This document shows, in pieces, positions 1-6,506 of a DNA stretch of 7,339 nucleotides (the stretch's first letter is position 1; the number at the start of each line of letters is the position of its first letter). The translations under genes and the position numbers were made by a program. The stretch is from an uncultured Actinomycetes bacterium (GTDB lineage: Bacteria > Actinomycetota > Actinomycetes > S36-B12). The notes under the pieces are model-generated. The model saw only the letters and a program-made list of their open reading frames with translations. It ran no database searches and was not told the origin of the DNA. The stretch spans positions 1-7,339 of the forward strand of contig CAJXUJ010000062.1 in assembly GCA_913061025.1 (NCBI GenBank), given 5' to 3'.

Positions 1-708
1 GCTACGTCCGCTTCACGCGATGCACGCAACGCGCAAGAGTTCGTCGTCGGTGTTCGTGATCGATTGGGGGTGGCGCCGGAAGTCATTCCCGGCCACGAGG
101 AGGCGATGCTCTCCTTTATCGGTGCGGTGCGCGGCTTGCCTTCCAACTTGCTCACTTCTCCGGTGCTGGTTGCCGACATTGGTGGTGGTTCGACCGAGTT
201 CGTCCTCGGCGATGTATCCGATGACCATCAGGACGTGGTTGCCAGCACCAGCGTGGACATCGGCTGTGTGCGGATGACCGAACGCCACCTGCACGACGAT
301 CCACCCACGGCAGCACAGATCGCCGCTACCGTCGAAACGATCAATGCCGTCCTCGATGACGCCTTCGCCCGAGTCCCCGTCGGTGATGTTTCCACGTTCG
401 TGGGGCTCGCGGGGTCGGTCACCACCGTCGCGGCCCTCGCTCACAACCTGCCTGTCTACGAGGCCTCGGCGATCCACGGATCGGTCACGACGGCGGCGCA
501 GGTGAACTCCGTGACCGAGCGACTACTGGCGATGACCAGAGCCGAGCGTGCGGAATTGGCCGTTATGCATCCCGGTCGCGTGGACGTCATTGCGGGCGGA
601 GCGCTAGTACTCCGCGAGATCCTCCGTCGCCTTCCCGTTGACACCGTTGTCGCGAGTGAGACGGACCTACTCGATGGCATCGTTTACAGCCTCGCGGCGC
701 ACTCTTAG
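1..708 (+). CDS. ppx: Ppx/GppA-family exopolyphosphatase, C-terminal part (5' end outside window)
   Basis: The frame is open from base 1 to the TAG at 706-708, giving 235 residues with no start inside the window. The first visible residues (ATSASRDA, then LGV-PEVI-G-EEA) are a conserved stretch of the ASKHA-fold Ppx/GppA phosphatases. Next come the phosphate-binding motif ADIGGGSTEFVLG (about residues 57-69 of the fragment), SVDIGCVRMTERHL, the second nucleotide/phosphate loop GLAGSVTTVAA, and the C-terminal MHPGRVDVIAGGALVLREIL and SETDLLDG. The family releases terminal phosphate from polyphosphate chains or hydrolyses pppGpp, in the cytoplasm. Single-domain actinobacterial members are usually a little over 300 residues, so roughly 75-85 N-terminal residues are missing. 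The protein ends after this domain and has no HD domain. The ppx-versus-gppA choice is inference. It has no evident link to the sugar genes downstream. Confidence 0.93.
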   Translation, partial: ATSASRDARNAQEFVVGVRDRLGVAPEVIPGHEEAMLSFIGAVRGLPSNLLTSPVLVADIGGGSTEFVLGDVSDDHQDVVASTSVDIGCVRMTERHLHDDPPTAAQIAATVETINAVLDDAFARVPVGDVSTFVGLAGSVTTVAALAHNLPVYEASAIHGSVTTAAQVNSVTERLLAMTRAERAELAVMHPGRVDVIAGGALVLREILRRLPVDTVVASETDLLDGIVYSLAAHS

Positions 709-753
709 GGGAAAACCCGGGTTACGTGGCGTACGTCTCACCGAATTAATCCA

Positions 754-767
754 TGTAATCGCTTGTG
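754..767. promoter_or_regulatory. Candidate LacI-family operator upstream of the repressor gene
   Basis: The sequence TGTAATCGCTTGTG matches the general LacI/PurR/CRE-type palindrome TGNAANCGNTTNCA at 8 of its 10 fixed positions, including the central CG and the flanking AA and TT; only the final CA is lost. It lies 75 bp before the repressor start and overlaps a possible -35 element, so negative autoregulation is a reasonable inference. Two similar sites occur at 4730-4743 and 4892-4905. The match was made by eye against a degenerate consensus. Confidence 0.45.
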
Positions 768-793
768 TAGAGCCCCGATGTCGGGCCTAGCAT
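763..793 (+). promoter_or_regulatory. Possible promoter of the lacI-aglA unit
   Basis: A TTGTGT hexamer (763-768) is followed after 19 nt by TAGCAT (788-793), a loose sigma70-like pair with a slightly long spacer. It would start transcription near 800, about 43 nt before the GTG start. The spacer carries a CCCGA-TG-TCGGG dyad (774-785). The prediction is weak and rests on position as much as on sequence. Confidence 0.22.
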
Positions 794-842
794 CAGTCCC
801 TATCGCCTGGCACGGAGAACCGATCGGGAAAAGGGGGTAGGT

Positions 843-1883
843 GTGGGGATCACTATCCGGGACGTTGCCGAAGCAGCGGGGGTCTCTACCGCTACCGTCT
901 CGCGCGCACTGCGCGGTCTGCCGAACGTCGACGAAGGCACCCGAAGCCGCGTGCAGAAGATCGCCGCGGACCTCGACTACGTCATCTCGCCCAGCGCGTC
1001 GAGACTTGCATCGGGACGCACCGGCAGCATCGCCGTCGTAACGCCGTACATCGCCCGATGGTTCTTCTCTACCGTCCTTTCGGGAGTGGAGGATGTTCTT
1101 CAGGAAGCTGATATCGATCTGCTTCTCACGTGCATTGGAGATCACAACAATCAGCTGAACAGGTCACCGGTTGCGCCGCGTCTGCGCCGGCGCGTTGACG
1201 GCATCCTGATCATCGCGGTGCCACCCGCCGACCCGCAATTGCGTGAACTCATCGACTTGGGCATGCCTACGTCGATGATCGGATTGACGGCCGCGGGGGT
1301 GCCGAGCGTCACCATCGATGACGTCGCAGCTGCCCGGCTTGCCACCCAGCACCTCATCAACCTCGGCCACACGCGCATCGGTGTGATCTCCGGGTCGCCC
1401 TCGGACGCGCCGTTCACCGCTGAGTTTGATCGCGAGGCGGGGTTCGCGCAGGCAATGAATTCGGCCGGTATCGAGGTCGACCCCATGCTCGAGTCCTACG
1501 GCTACTTCAGCATCGAAGGTGGAGAAGCCGCGATGACCGCGCTGCTTACCCAACCCAAGCCACCGACGGCGGTCTTTGCACTGAGCGATGAAATGGCGTT
1601 CGGCGCTCTCCGTGCGCTCCGGGCTCATGGCTTGCGACCCGGAGTGGACGTCTCCGTCGTCGGCGTTGACGGTCACGACATGGCCGAGCACTTGGATCTG
1701 ACAACGGTCGTGCAGCCGGTGGCCGAACTCGGCCGGATCGCTGCGGATTCACTTCTGGCGCAGATGCGCGAGGGCGGTGAGCAACCGCATTCCGCGCGGG
1801 TAGATACCAAGTTGGTGGTCCGAGGTTCAACGGGTCCCGCGTTGGGCACCACGCCTTCACCGAGTTCGGGGTCGCGGGCGTGA
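843..1883 (+). CDS. LacI-family transcriptional repressor, probable regulator of the alpha-glucoside genes
   Basis: This is a 346-residue protein of normal LacI-family length. Residues 3-24 form the helix-turn-helix (ITIRDVAEAAGVSTATVSRAL), with the recognition helix at about 15-23. Residues 49-60 (SPSASRLASGRT) are the hinge helix, and Leu55 is the residue that in LacI/PurR wedges into the central CG step of the operator. From residue 62 on it is a periplasmic-binding-protein-like effector domain (GSIAVVTPYI, GVISGSPSDAPF, AVFALSDEMAFGALRALRAHG, VSVVGVDGHDMAEH, LTTVVQP). The GTG at 843 is chosen because AAGGGGG (831-837) sits 5 nt upstream and the HTH begins at once. The stop overlaps the start of the GH13 gene (GTGA, 1880-1883), so the two are cotranscribed and probably translationally coupled. 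The inducer is unknown; an imported alpha-glucoside or its product is inferred from context. It corresponds in position and role to aglR of aglREFGAK loci. Confidence 0.95.
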   Translation: MGITIRDVAEAAGVSTATVSRALRGLPNVDEGTRSRVQKIAADLDYVISPSASRLASGRTGSIAVVTPYIARWFFSTVLSGVEDVLQEADIDLLLTCIGDHNNQLNRSPVAPRLRRRVDGILIIAVPPADPQLRELIDLGMPTSMIGLTAAGVPSVTIDDVAAARLATQHLINLGHTRIGVISGSPSDAPFTAEFDREAGFAQAMNSAGIEVDPMLESYGYFSIEGGEAAMTALLTQPKPPTAVFALSDEMAFGALRALRAHGLRPGVDVSVVGVDGHDMAEHLDLTTVVQPVAELGRIAADSLLAQMREGGEQPHSARVDTKLVVRGSTGPALGTTPSPSSGSRA

Positions 1884-3538
1884 CCGGTCTCCCGGCAGAC
1901 GGCGGGGCGTGGTGGAACCGGGCGGTCGTCTACCAGGTGTACCCGCGCTCCTTTCGCGATGGCAACGCCGACGGTCTCGGTGATCTTCGAGGAGTGATCG
2001 AGGGTCTGCCCTATCTCGCGTCCCTCGGAGTCGACGCGCTGTGGTTGTCGCCGTTCTACCCATCACCACAGAACGATGCGGGCTACGACGTCAGCGATCC
2101 GCGAGCCGTGGATCCGATGTTCGGCTCCATCGAGGACTTCGCGGAACTCGTCGAGCAGGCGCACGAGCGTGGCGTTCGAGTGATGGTCGACATCGTTCCC
2201 AACCACGTCTCCGCCTCGCACCCGTGGTTCCTCGAAGCCCTCGACGCAGCTGCCGGATCACCGGAACGACGACGCTTCCACTTCCTGGACGGTAGGGGCG
2301 AGGATGGTGAGCTTCCGCCCAACAATTGGGAATCGATCTTCGGTGGTTCGGCGTGGACAAGGGTCAAGGAGCCCGATGGCTCGTGGGGGCAGTGGTACTT
2401 GCATCTTTTCGATCACACCCAGCCTGATCTGAATTGGGCTAATCCCGAGGTGAGAGCGGACGCCCTCGCGACGTTGAAATTTTGGCTCGATCTGGGCGTC
2501 GACGGTTTCCGAGTGGACGTGGCACTCGGTCTCGCTAAGGACATGACGTACCCCGATTTGATCGATCCGATCGGGATGAGTCAGTCGCTCCGCTTCGACC
2601 TAGACCCGAGCTCGCCCGAGGCCATCGAACGGCGTGCCGGCCTGGCCAATTCGGCGCTGTTCGACCGCGACGAAGTGCACGACATCTACCGCGAATGGCG
2701 CGCGCTCATGAACACCTACGGCGACGACAAGATGGCCGTCGTCGAAGCTTGGGTCCCACCCGAGCGTGCGTCGCGCTACGTAGCCCCGGACACCTTGCAT
2801 CAAATATTCGGATTCGACTTCCTCGTCGTCGAGTGGAACGCATCCAAGATGCGTGATGTTGTGCAACGGGCGATCGATGCGGTGTCGGTGGTCGGCGCTC
2901 CTCCAACGTGGGCACTGAGCAATCACGATTCGCCTCGTGTCGTCACCCGTCTCGGTGACGGTGAGTCGGGCCTGGCGCGAGCCCGCGCCATGGCACTCGT
3001 GGCGCACGCGCTTCCTGGCTCTATCTACGTCTATCAGGGTGAGGAACTCGGGCTGGCCGATGTCGAGATTCCCGATTCTGCGCGGCAGGACCCCGTCTGG
3101 TTCCGGTCCGCCGGGCAGCAGAAGGGACGCGACGGCGGCCGCGTTCCACTGCCGTGGTCCGGTGTTGAGCCGCCCTATGGATTTACCGATCGCCATGATG
3201 TTCCGCTGTGGTTGCCCCAGCCCGATGGTTGGGAAAAGTCGACCATCGAATCCGAGGACATCGATCCGCTCAGCACGCTGAATCTCTACCGGGCGAGTCT
3301 GGCTCTGCGGCGTTCACACCCGGGATTCGCCGCCGATGACTTCGAGTTCGTCGATATCGACGACGCGGAGATGCTCGCTTTTCGTCGCGGTGCGGACGTC
3401 GTGGTTCTTGCGAACACCTCGAGTCGTTGGATCCGGGCACCGTATTCCGGGTTGGTGTTGCTGGCATCGGGACCGATCGAAAGCGATGCGGACGGCCTTC
3501 GCATCGGTCCCGACACCACCGTGTGGCTGCAGACCTGA
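1880..3538 (+). CDS. aglA: GH13 alpha-glucosidase (oligo-1,6-glucosidase subfamily, AglA type), cytoplasmic
   Basis: This 552-residue protein has the layout of GH13 alpha-glucosidases. The barrel begins at WWNRAVVYQVYPRSF (11-25). Region I is DIVPNH (104-109) and region V is QPDLN (181-185), the signature of the oligo-1,6-glucosidase subfamily. Region II is GFRVDVALGLAKD with nucleophile Asp213, region III is VVEAW with acid/base Glu289, and region IV is LSNHDSPR with transition-state stabiliser Asp350. A C-terminal beta domain follows (about 470-552). There is no signal peptide, so it acts on imported sugar, releasing glucose from non-reducing ends of alpha-glucosides. Val follows the nucleophile, as in oligo-1,6-glucosidases and yeast isomaltase, but actinobacterial AglA enzymes can also carry Val, so maltose, isomaltose, sucrose or trehalose specificity stays open. 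The GTG start overlaps the repressor stop by 4 nt. The 3' end faces the ATPase gene 5 nt away. Trehalose synthase and sucrose phosphorylase fit the motifs less well. Confidence 0.93.
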   Translation: MTGLPADGGAWWNRAVVYQVYPRSFRDGNADGLGDLRGVIEGLPYLASLGVDALWLSPFYPSPQNDAGYDVSDPRAVDPMFGSIEDFAELVEQAHERGVRVMVDIVPNHVSASHPWFLEALDAAAGSPERRRFHFLDGRGEDGELPPNNWESIFGGSAWTRVKEPDGSWGQWYLHLFDHTQPDLNWANPEVRADALATLKFWLDLGVDGFRVDVALGLAKDMTYPDLIDPIGMSQSLRFDLDPSSPEAIERRAGLANSALFDRDEVHDIYREWRALMNTYGDDKMAVVEAWVPPERASRYVAPDTLHQIFGFDFLVVEWNASKMRDVVQRAIDAVSVVGAPPTWALSNHDSPRVVTRLGDGESGLARARAMALVAHALPGSIYVYQGEELGLADVEIPDSARQDPVWFRSAGQQKGRDGGRVPLPWSGVEPPYGFTDRHDVPLWLPQPDGWEKSTIESEDIDPLSTLNLYRASLALRRSHPGFAADDFEFVDIDDAEMLAFRRGADVVVLANTSSRWIRAPYSGLVLLASGPIESDADGLRIGPDTTVWLQT

Positions 3539-3543
3539 TCGGG

Positions 3544-4620
<1,077 letters not shown>

Positions 4621-4627
4621 GATGTTT

Positions 4628-4633
4628 CCTCTC
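4628..4633 (-). promoter_or_regulatory. Ribosome-binding site that fixes the ATPase start
   Basis: Read on the minus strand, AGAGGA stands 7 nt before the ATG at 4618-4620. It overlaps the upstream in-frame GTG (4633-4635) and so argues against a start there. A 6-bp inverted repeat (4635-4652) ends one base upstream of it. Confidence 0.7.
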
Positions 4634-4634
4634 A

Positions 4635-4652
4635 CCGGCAGGTACGTGCCGG
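4635..4652 (-). repeat. Inverted repeat in the ATPase leader, adjacent to the Shine-Dalgarno
   Basis: CCGGCA (4635-4640) and TGCCGG (4647-4652) are perfect complements with a 6-nt loop. In the ATPase mRNA this hairpin would end one nucleotide before the AGAGGA ribosome-binding site, close enough to affect ribosome access. Whether it has a role is unknown. Confidence 0.5.
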
Positions 4653-4670
4653 ACGATCCGTTGTAAGAGT

Positions 4671-4691
4671 GGCCGCACGAGTGATGCGGCC
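4671..4691. repeat. 7-bp GC-rich inverted repeat in the ATPase leader
   Basis: GGCCGCA (4671-4677) pairs perfectly with TGCGGCC (4685-4691) across a 7-nt loop. If the ATPase promoter lies further right, near 4730, this is a second hairpin in its 5' untranslated region. No U-tract follows on either strand, so it is not an intrinsic terminator. Confidence 0.5.
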
Positions 4692-4723
4692 GCCGATATG
4701 TGGTTGTAGTGCGACTCTAATGG

Positions 4724-4745
4724 CGTGCCTGCAAGCGTTGGCACG
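4724..4745. promoter_or_regulatory. Best LacI-type operator candidate, inside a 22-bp dyad
   Basis: TGCAAGCGTTGGCA (4730-4743) matches TGNAANCGNTTNCA at 9 of 10 fixed positions, the best of the three sites in the window. It overlaps an inverted repeat with perfect 6-bp arms, CGTGCC (4724-4729) and GGCACG (4740-4745). It lies 110 bp upstream of the ATPase start and about 205 bp upstream of the binding-protein start, where it could sit on the ATPase promoter. The neighbouring LacI-family protein is the obvious candidate ligand; that link is inference. Confidence 0.5.
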
Positions 4746-4757
4746 TTCCCATCGAGA

Positions 4758-4778
4758 GGGGTGCCCCCGGGGCACTCC
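4758..4778. repeat. Near-perfect 21-bp palindrome in the divergent region
   Basis: GTGCCCC (4761-4767) and GGGGCAC (4769-4775) are perfect arms around a single C. Two further outer pairs extend it to 21 bp with one G/T mismatch (4760/4776), which would be a G-U wobble in RNA. It lies between the two operator candidates. Such a tight dyad may bind a dimeric regulator other than the LacI protein, or fold as a hairpin if transcribed. No T-run follows on either strand. Confidence 0.55.
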
Positions 4779-4784
4779 GCAAGG

Positions 4785-4807
4785 CTGACCGATCAGACCT
4801 CGGTCAG
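4785..4807. repeat. 7-bp inverted repeat CTGACCG / CGGTCAG
   Basis: Perfect arms lie at 4785-4791 and 4801-4807 with a 9-nt spacer. The repeat directly follows the 21-bp palindrome, with 6 nt between them. It could be a protein-binding site or an RNA hairpin; no function can be assigned from sequence. Confidence 0.5.
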
Positions 4808-4891
4808 AGTCCCACGGATACCAAATCGTGATGTGTTACATGGGTTTGTTGCATGTTTACAGGTTGCTTCCGGCCGTCCGGAGAGTCACCA

Positions 4892-4905
4892 TGAACACGT
4901 TTACG
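4892..4905. promoter_or_regulatory. Candidate LacI-family operator upstream of the binding-protein gene
   Basis: TGAACACGTTTACG matches TGNAANCGNTTNCA at 8 of 10 fixed positions, keeping the central CG and the TT half. It ends 43 bp before the ATG at 4949, a usual place for a repressor that blocks initiation or early elongation of the transporter operon. It is supported mainly by the two similar sites at 754-767 and 4730-4743. Confidence 0.42.
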
Positions 4906-4948
4906 CGCCGAGGACCTCCCTGGGTGCGATGTCAGGCAAGGAGAATCC

Positions 4949-6394
4949 ATGACCGCAATGAAGCGGCGTCGTGGTGTCGCGCTCCTCGCGGGCGGGCTGG
5001 CAGCCGGAATGCTGCTCGCCGCGTGCGGTGGCAGCGACGATTCCGCGAGCGATAGCGCTGGTGAGGAGACCGCAGCCGAGGAAACCGCGGCTGAGGACAC
5101 CGGCGGCGACGAGGAAGCCGCCACCGACGACGGTGGCGACATGGCTGCAGGCTGCGATGCCTACGCCGACTACATGGGCAACGAGGGCACCACGGTCAAC
5201 GTGTTCACCTCGATCCTGCCTCCCGAGCAGCAGTTGTTCGAAGAAGCCTGGGCGCAGTTCGAAGAGTGCACCGGCATCGACATCGTTTACGAAGGCAGCG
5301 ACCAGTTCGAGGCGCAGCTCCCGACGCGTATCGCCGGCGGTAACGCCCCCGATATCGCCTGGATCCCGCAGCCCGGTCTGCTCGCCAAGCTCGTGGCGGA
5401 TGGCGGCCCGGTGGCGGCTCCGGCCGGAACCGAGGCGTTCGTCGACGAGTACTGGAATCCCGCGTGGAAGCAGTACGGCACGGTGGACGGCACCTTCTAC
5501 GCCGCTCCGCTCGGCTCGAACATGAAGTCCTTCGTGTGGTACTCCCCGCAGGTCTTCGCCGAGAACGGCTACACCGTTCCCACCACGTGGGATGAGCTGT
5601 GGGCCCTGTCCGATCAGATGGTTGCCGACGGCATCAAGCCGTGGTGCGGTGGCCTGGAGTCCGGTGGCGCGACCGGTTGGCCGGCCACCGACTGGCTCGA
5701 GCAGATCATGCTGCGTCTGTACGGCGGCGACGTCTACGACCAGTGGGTTGCCGGTGAGGTCGACTTCCAGTCGCCCGAGGTCGAGGCCGCTATGGACGTC
5801 CTCGCGGGCTGGATGAAGAACCCTGAGTACGTCAACGGTGGTTACGGCGACGTTCAGACCATTGCCCTCACCCCGTTCCAGGATGCCGGTGCCGGCATCG
5901 TGAGCGGTGAGTGCGGCATGCTGCAGCAGGCGTCGTTCTACGCCAACTTCTGGGCGAACTTCGACGAGACCGCGACGGTGGGCCCGGACGGCACCGCCTA
6001 CGCGTTCTACCTGCCGGAGATCAGCTCCGAGGTTCCGCAGCCGGTCGTGGGTGGTGGCGAGTTCGTGGCCGCCTTCGCTGACCGTCCCGAGGTGCAGGCT
6101 GTCCAGACCTACATGGCTAGCCCGGACTTCCACACCAACAAGGCCGCCCTGGGCAACTGGGTCTCGGCCAACAGCGGTGTGCCGCTGGACACCTACGCAG
6201 CTGACTCGATCGACCAGCTGTCCGCGCAGTTCCTGACGGACCCGAGCGGCGTCTTCCGTTTCGACGCCTCCGACCTCATGCCGGCAGCTGTCGGTGCGGG
6301 TGAGGAATGGGTCCAGATGACCGCATGGTTCGCCGAGGACAAGCCAACGGCTGAAGTCCTTGCGGACATCGATGCGGCGTGGCCGGCTTCCTAA
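4949..6394 (+). CDS. Alpha-glucoside ABC transporter substrate-binding lipoprotein, AglE type
   Basis: This 481-residue extracytoplasmic solute-binding protein has a lipoprotein signal peptide: basic MTAMKRRR, a hydrophobic stretch, and lipobox LAAC with the lipidated Cys at 26. Residues 29-64 are an Ala/Gly/Thr/Ser linker with 15 Asp/Glu, no Lys or Arg, and a repeated EETAA unit. The type I binding fold then begins (TTVNVFTSILPPEQQLFEEAW). The stretch WCGGLESGGATGWPATDWLEQIML (starting Trp232, in pieces KPWCGG, ATGWPATDW) and the later GECGMLQQASF are hallmarks of alpha-glucoside binding proteins like S. meliloti AglE. Cys233 and Cys322 in these motifs, and Cys69 with Cys107, could form disulfides. 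The ATG is supported by AAGGAG 5 nt upstream and by the signal peptide. Codon use is very strongly G/C-ending, as in highly expressed genes. The substrate is inferred from family and neighbours. Confidence 0.92.
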   Translation: MTAMKRRRGVALLAGGLAAGMLLAACGGSDDSASDSAGEETAAEETAAEDTGGDEEAATDDGGDMAAGCDAYADYMGNEGTTVNVFTSILPPEQQLFEEAWAQFEECTGIDIVYEGSDQFEAQLPTRIAGGNAPDIAWIPQPGLLAKLVADGGPVAAPAGTEAFVDEYWNPAWKQYGTVDGTFYAAPLGSNMKSFVWYSPQVFAENGYTVPTTWDELWALSDQMVADGIKPWCGGLESGGATGWPATDWLEQIMLRLYGGDVYDQWVAGEVDFQSPEVEAAMDVLAGWMKNPEYVNGGYGDVQTIALTPFQDAGAGIVSGECGMLQQASFYANFWANFDETATVGPDGTAYAFYLPEISSEVPQPVVGGGEFVAAFADRPEVQAVQTYMASPDFHTNKAALGNWVSANSGVPLDTYAADSIDQLSAQFLTDPSGVFRFDASDLMPAAVGAGEEWVQMTAWFAEDKPTAEVLADIDAAWPAS

Positions 6395-6423
6395 GCGGCT
6401 GACGTTCGCAGTTTCGTGAATCG

Positions 6424-6479
6424 CTGACTGCCGGGGCCCGACGGGTATACCGTCCAAGGGCCCCGGCAGTCAGTCTTTT
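6424..6479 (+). terminator. Strong intra-operon terminator-like hairpin between binding-protein and permease genes
   Basis: CTGACTGCCGGGGCCC (6424-6439) and GGGCCCCGGCAGTCAG (6458-6473) form a perfect 16-bp, GC-rich stem. The 18-nt loop holds an inner 5-bp stem, GACGG (6440-6444) with CCGTC (6450-6454), leaving a 3-nt bulge, so 21 pairs in total. TCTTTT follows directly (6474-6479). It starts 30 nt after the binding-protein stop and ends 28 nt before the permease start. In ABC sugar operons such a structure commonly ends part of the transcripts or protects the 3' end of the binding-protein mRNA, giving more binding protein than permease. The stem and T-run are seen; partial read-through is inferred. 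Confidence 0.85.
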
Positions 6480-6506
6480 CATTACTGATTAGCGAAGGAG
6501 TAAGCG

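Larger units (their letters stand above)
4621..4948. other. Divergent intergenic control region between the ATPase and binding-protein genes
   Basis: These 328 nt carry no convincing gene. They hold the leader and ribosome-binding site of the ATPase gene at the left end, five inverted repeats with arms of 6-10 bp (listed separately), two LacI-type operator candidates (4730-4743 and 4892-4905), a short ATGT-GTT-ACAT dyad (4831-4841) and the AAGGAG ribosome-binding site of the binding-protein gene (4938-4943) at the right end. Both promoters of this locus must lie here, because the genes are divergent. No strong -10/-35 pair stands out on the minus strand. On the plus strand TTGCTT (4864-4869) with CACCAT (4887-4892) at 17-nt spacing is possible but poor; it would place the operator at 4892-4905 on the transcription start. 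Confidence 0.7.

Noticed and set aside
64..708. Start of the Ppx-family gene at the TTG at 64
   Set aside because: The same frame is open to base 1 and its translation upstream (ATSASRDA) is conserved family sequence, so the gene simply begins outside the window.
738..1145. Open minus-strand frame covering the promoter region and start of the repressor gene
   Set aside because: No recognisable protein motif, and it lies over a clear HTH-coding sequence in the sense frame.
2600..3196. 198-codon minus-strand frame opposite the glucosidase gene
   Set aside because: A shadow of the sense reading frame in GC-rich DNA; no family motif and no supporting ribosome-binding site seen.
4633..4635. GTG as start of the ATPase gene, adding five residues
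   Set aside because: It overlaps the AGAGGA ribosome-binding site, and the family normally begins close to the strand V-F--V-LVYPG seen just after the ATG at 4618-4620.
4828..4841. CRP/GlxR-like site (GTGA ... TTACAT)
   Set aside because: The spacing between half-sites is 5 rather than 6 and the right half does not match TCACA.
4834..4855. Direct repeat TGTTACATG / TGTTGCATG, 13 bp apart
   Set aside because: One mismatch in 9 bp and only two copies; not clearly above chance in a spacer of this size. Noted only as a possible regulatory element.
4901..6457. Open frame of 518 codons on the minus strand, opposite the binding-protein gene
   Set aside because: It is longer than the real gene but has no family motif. 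It mirrors the G/C-ending codons of the sense strand, where the lipobox, ribosome-binding site and AglE motifs are convincing.
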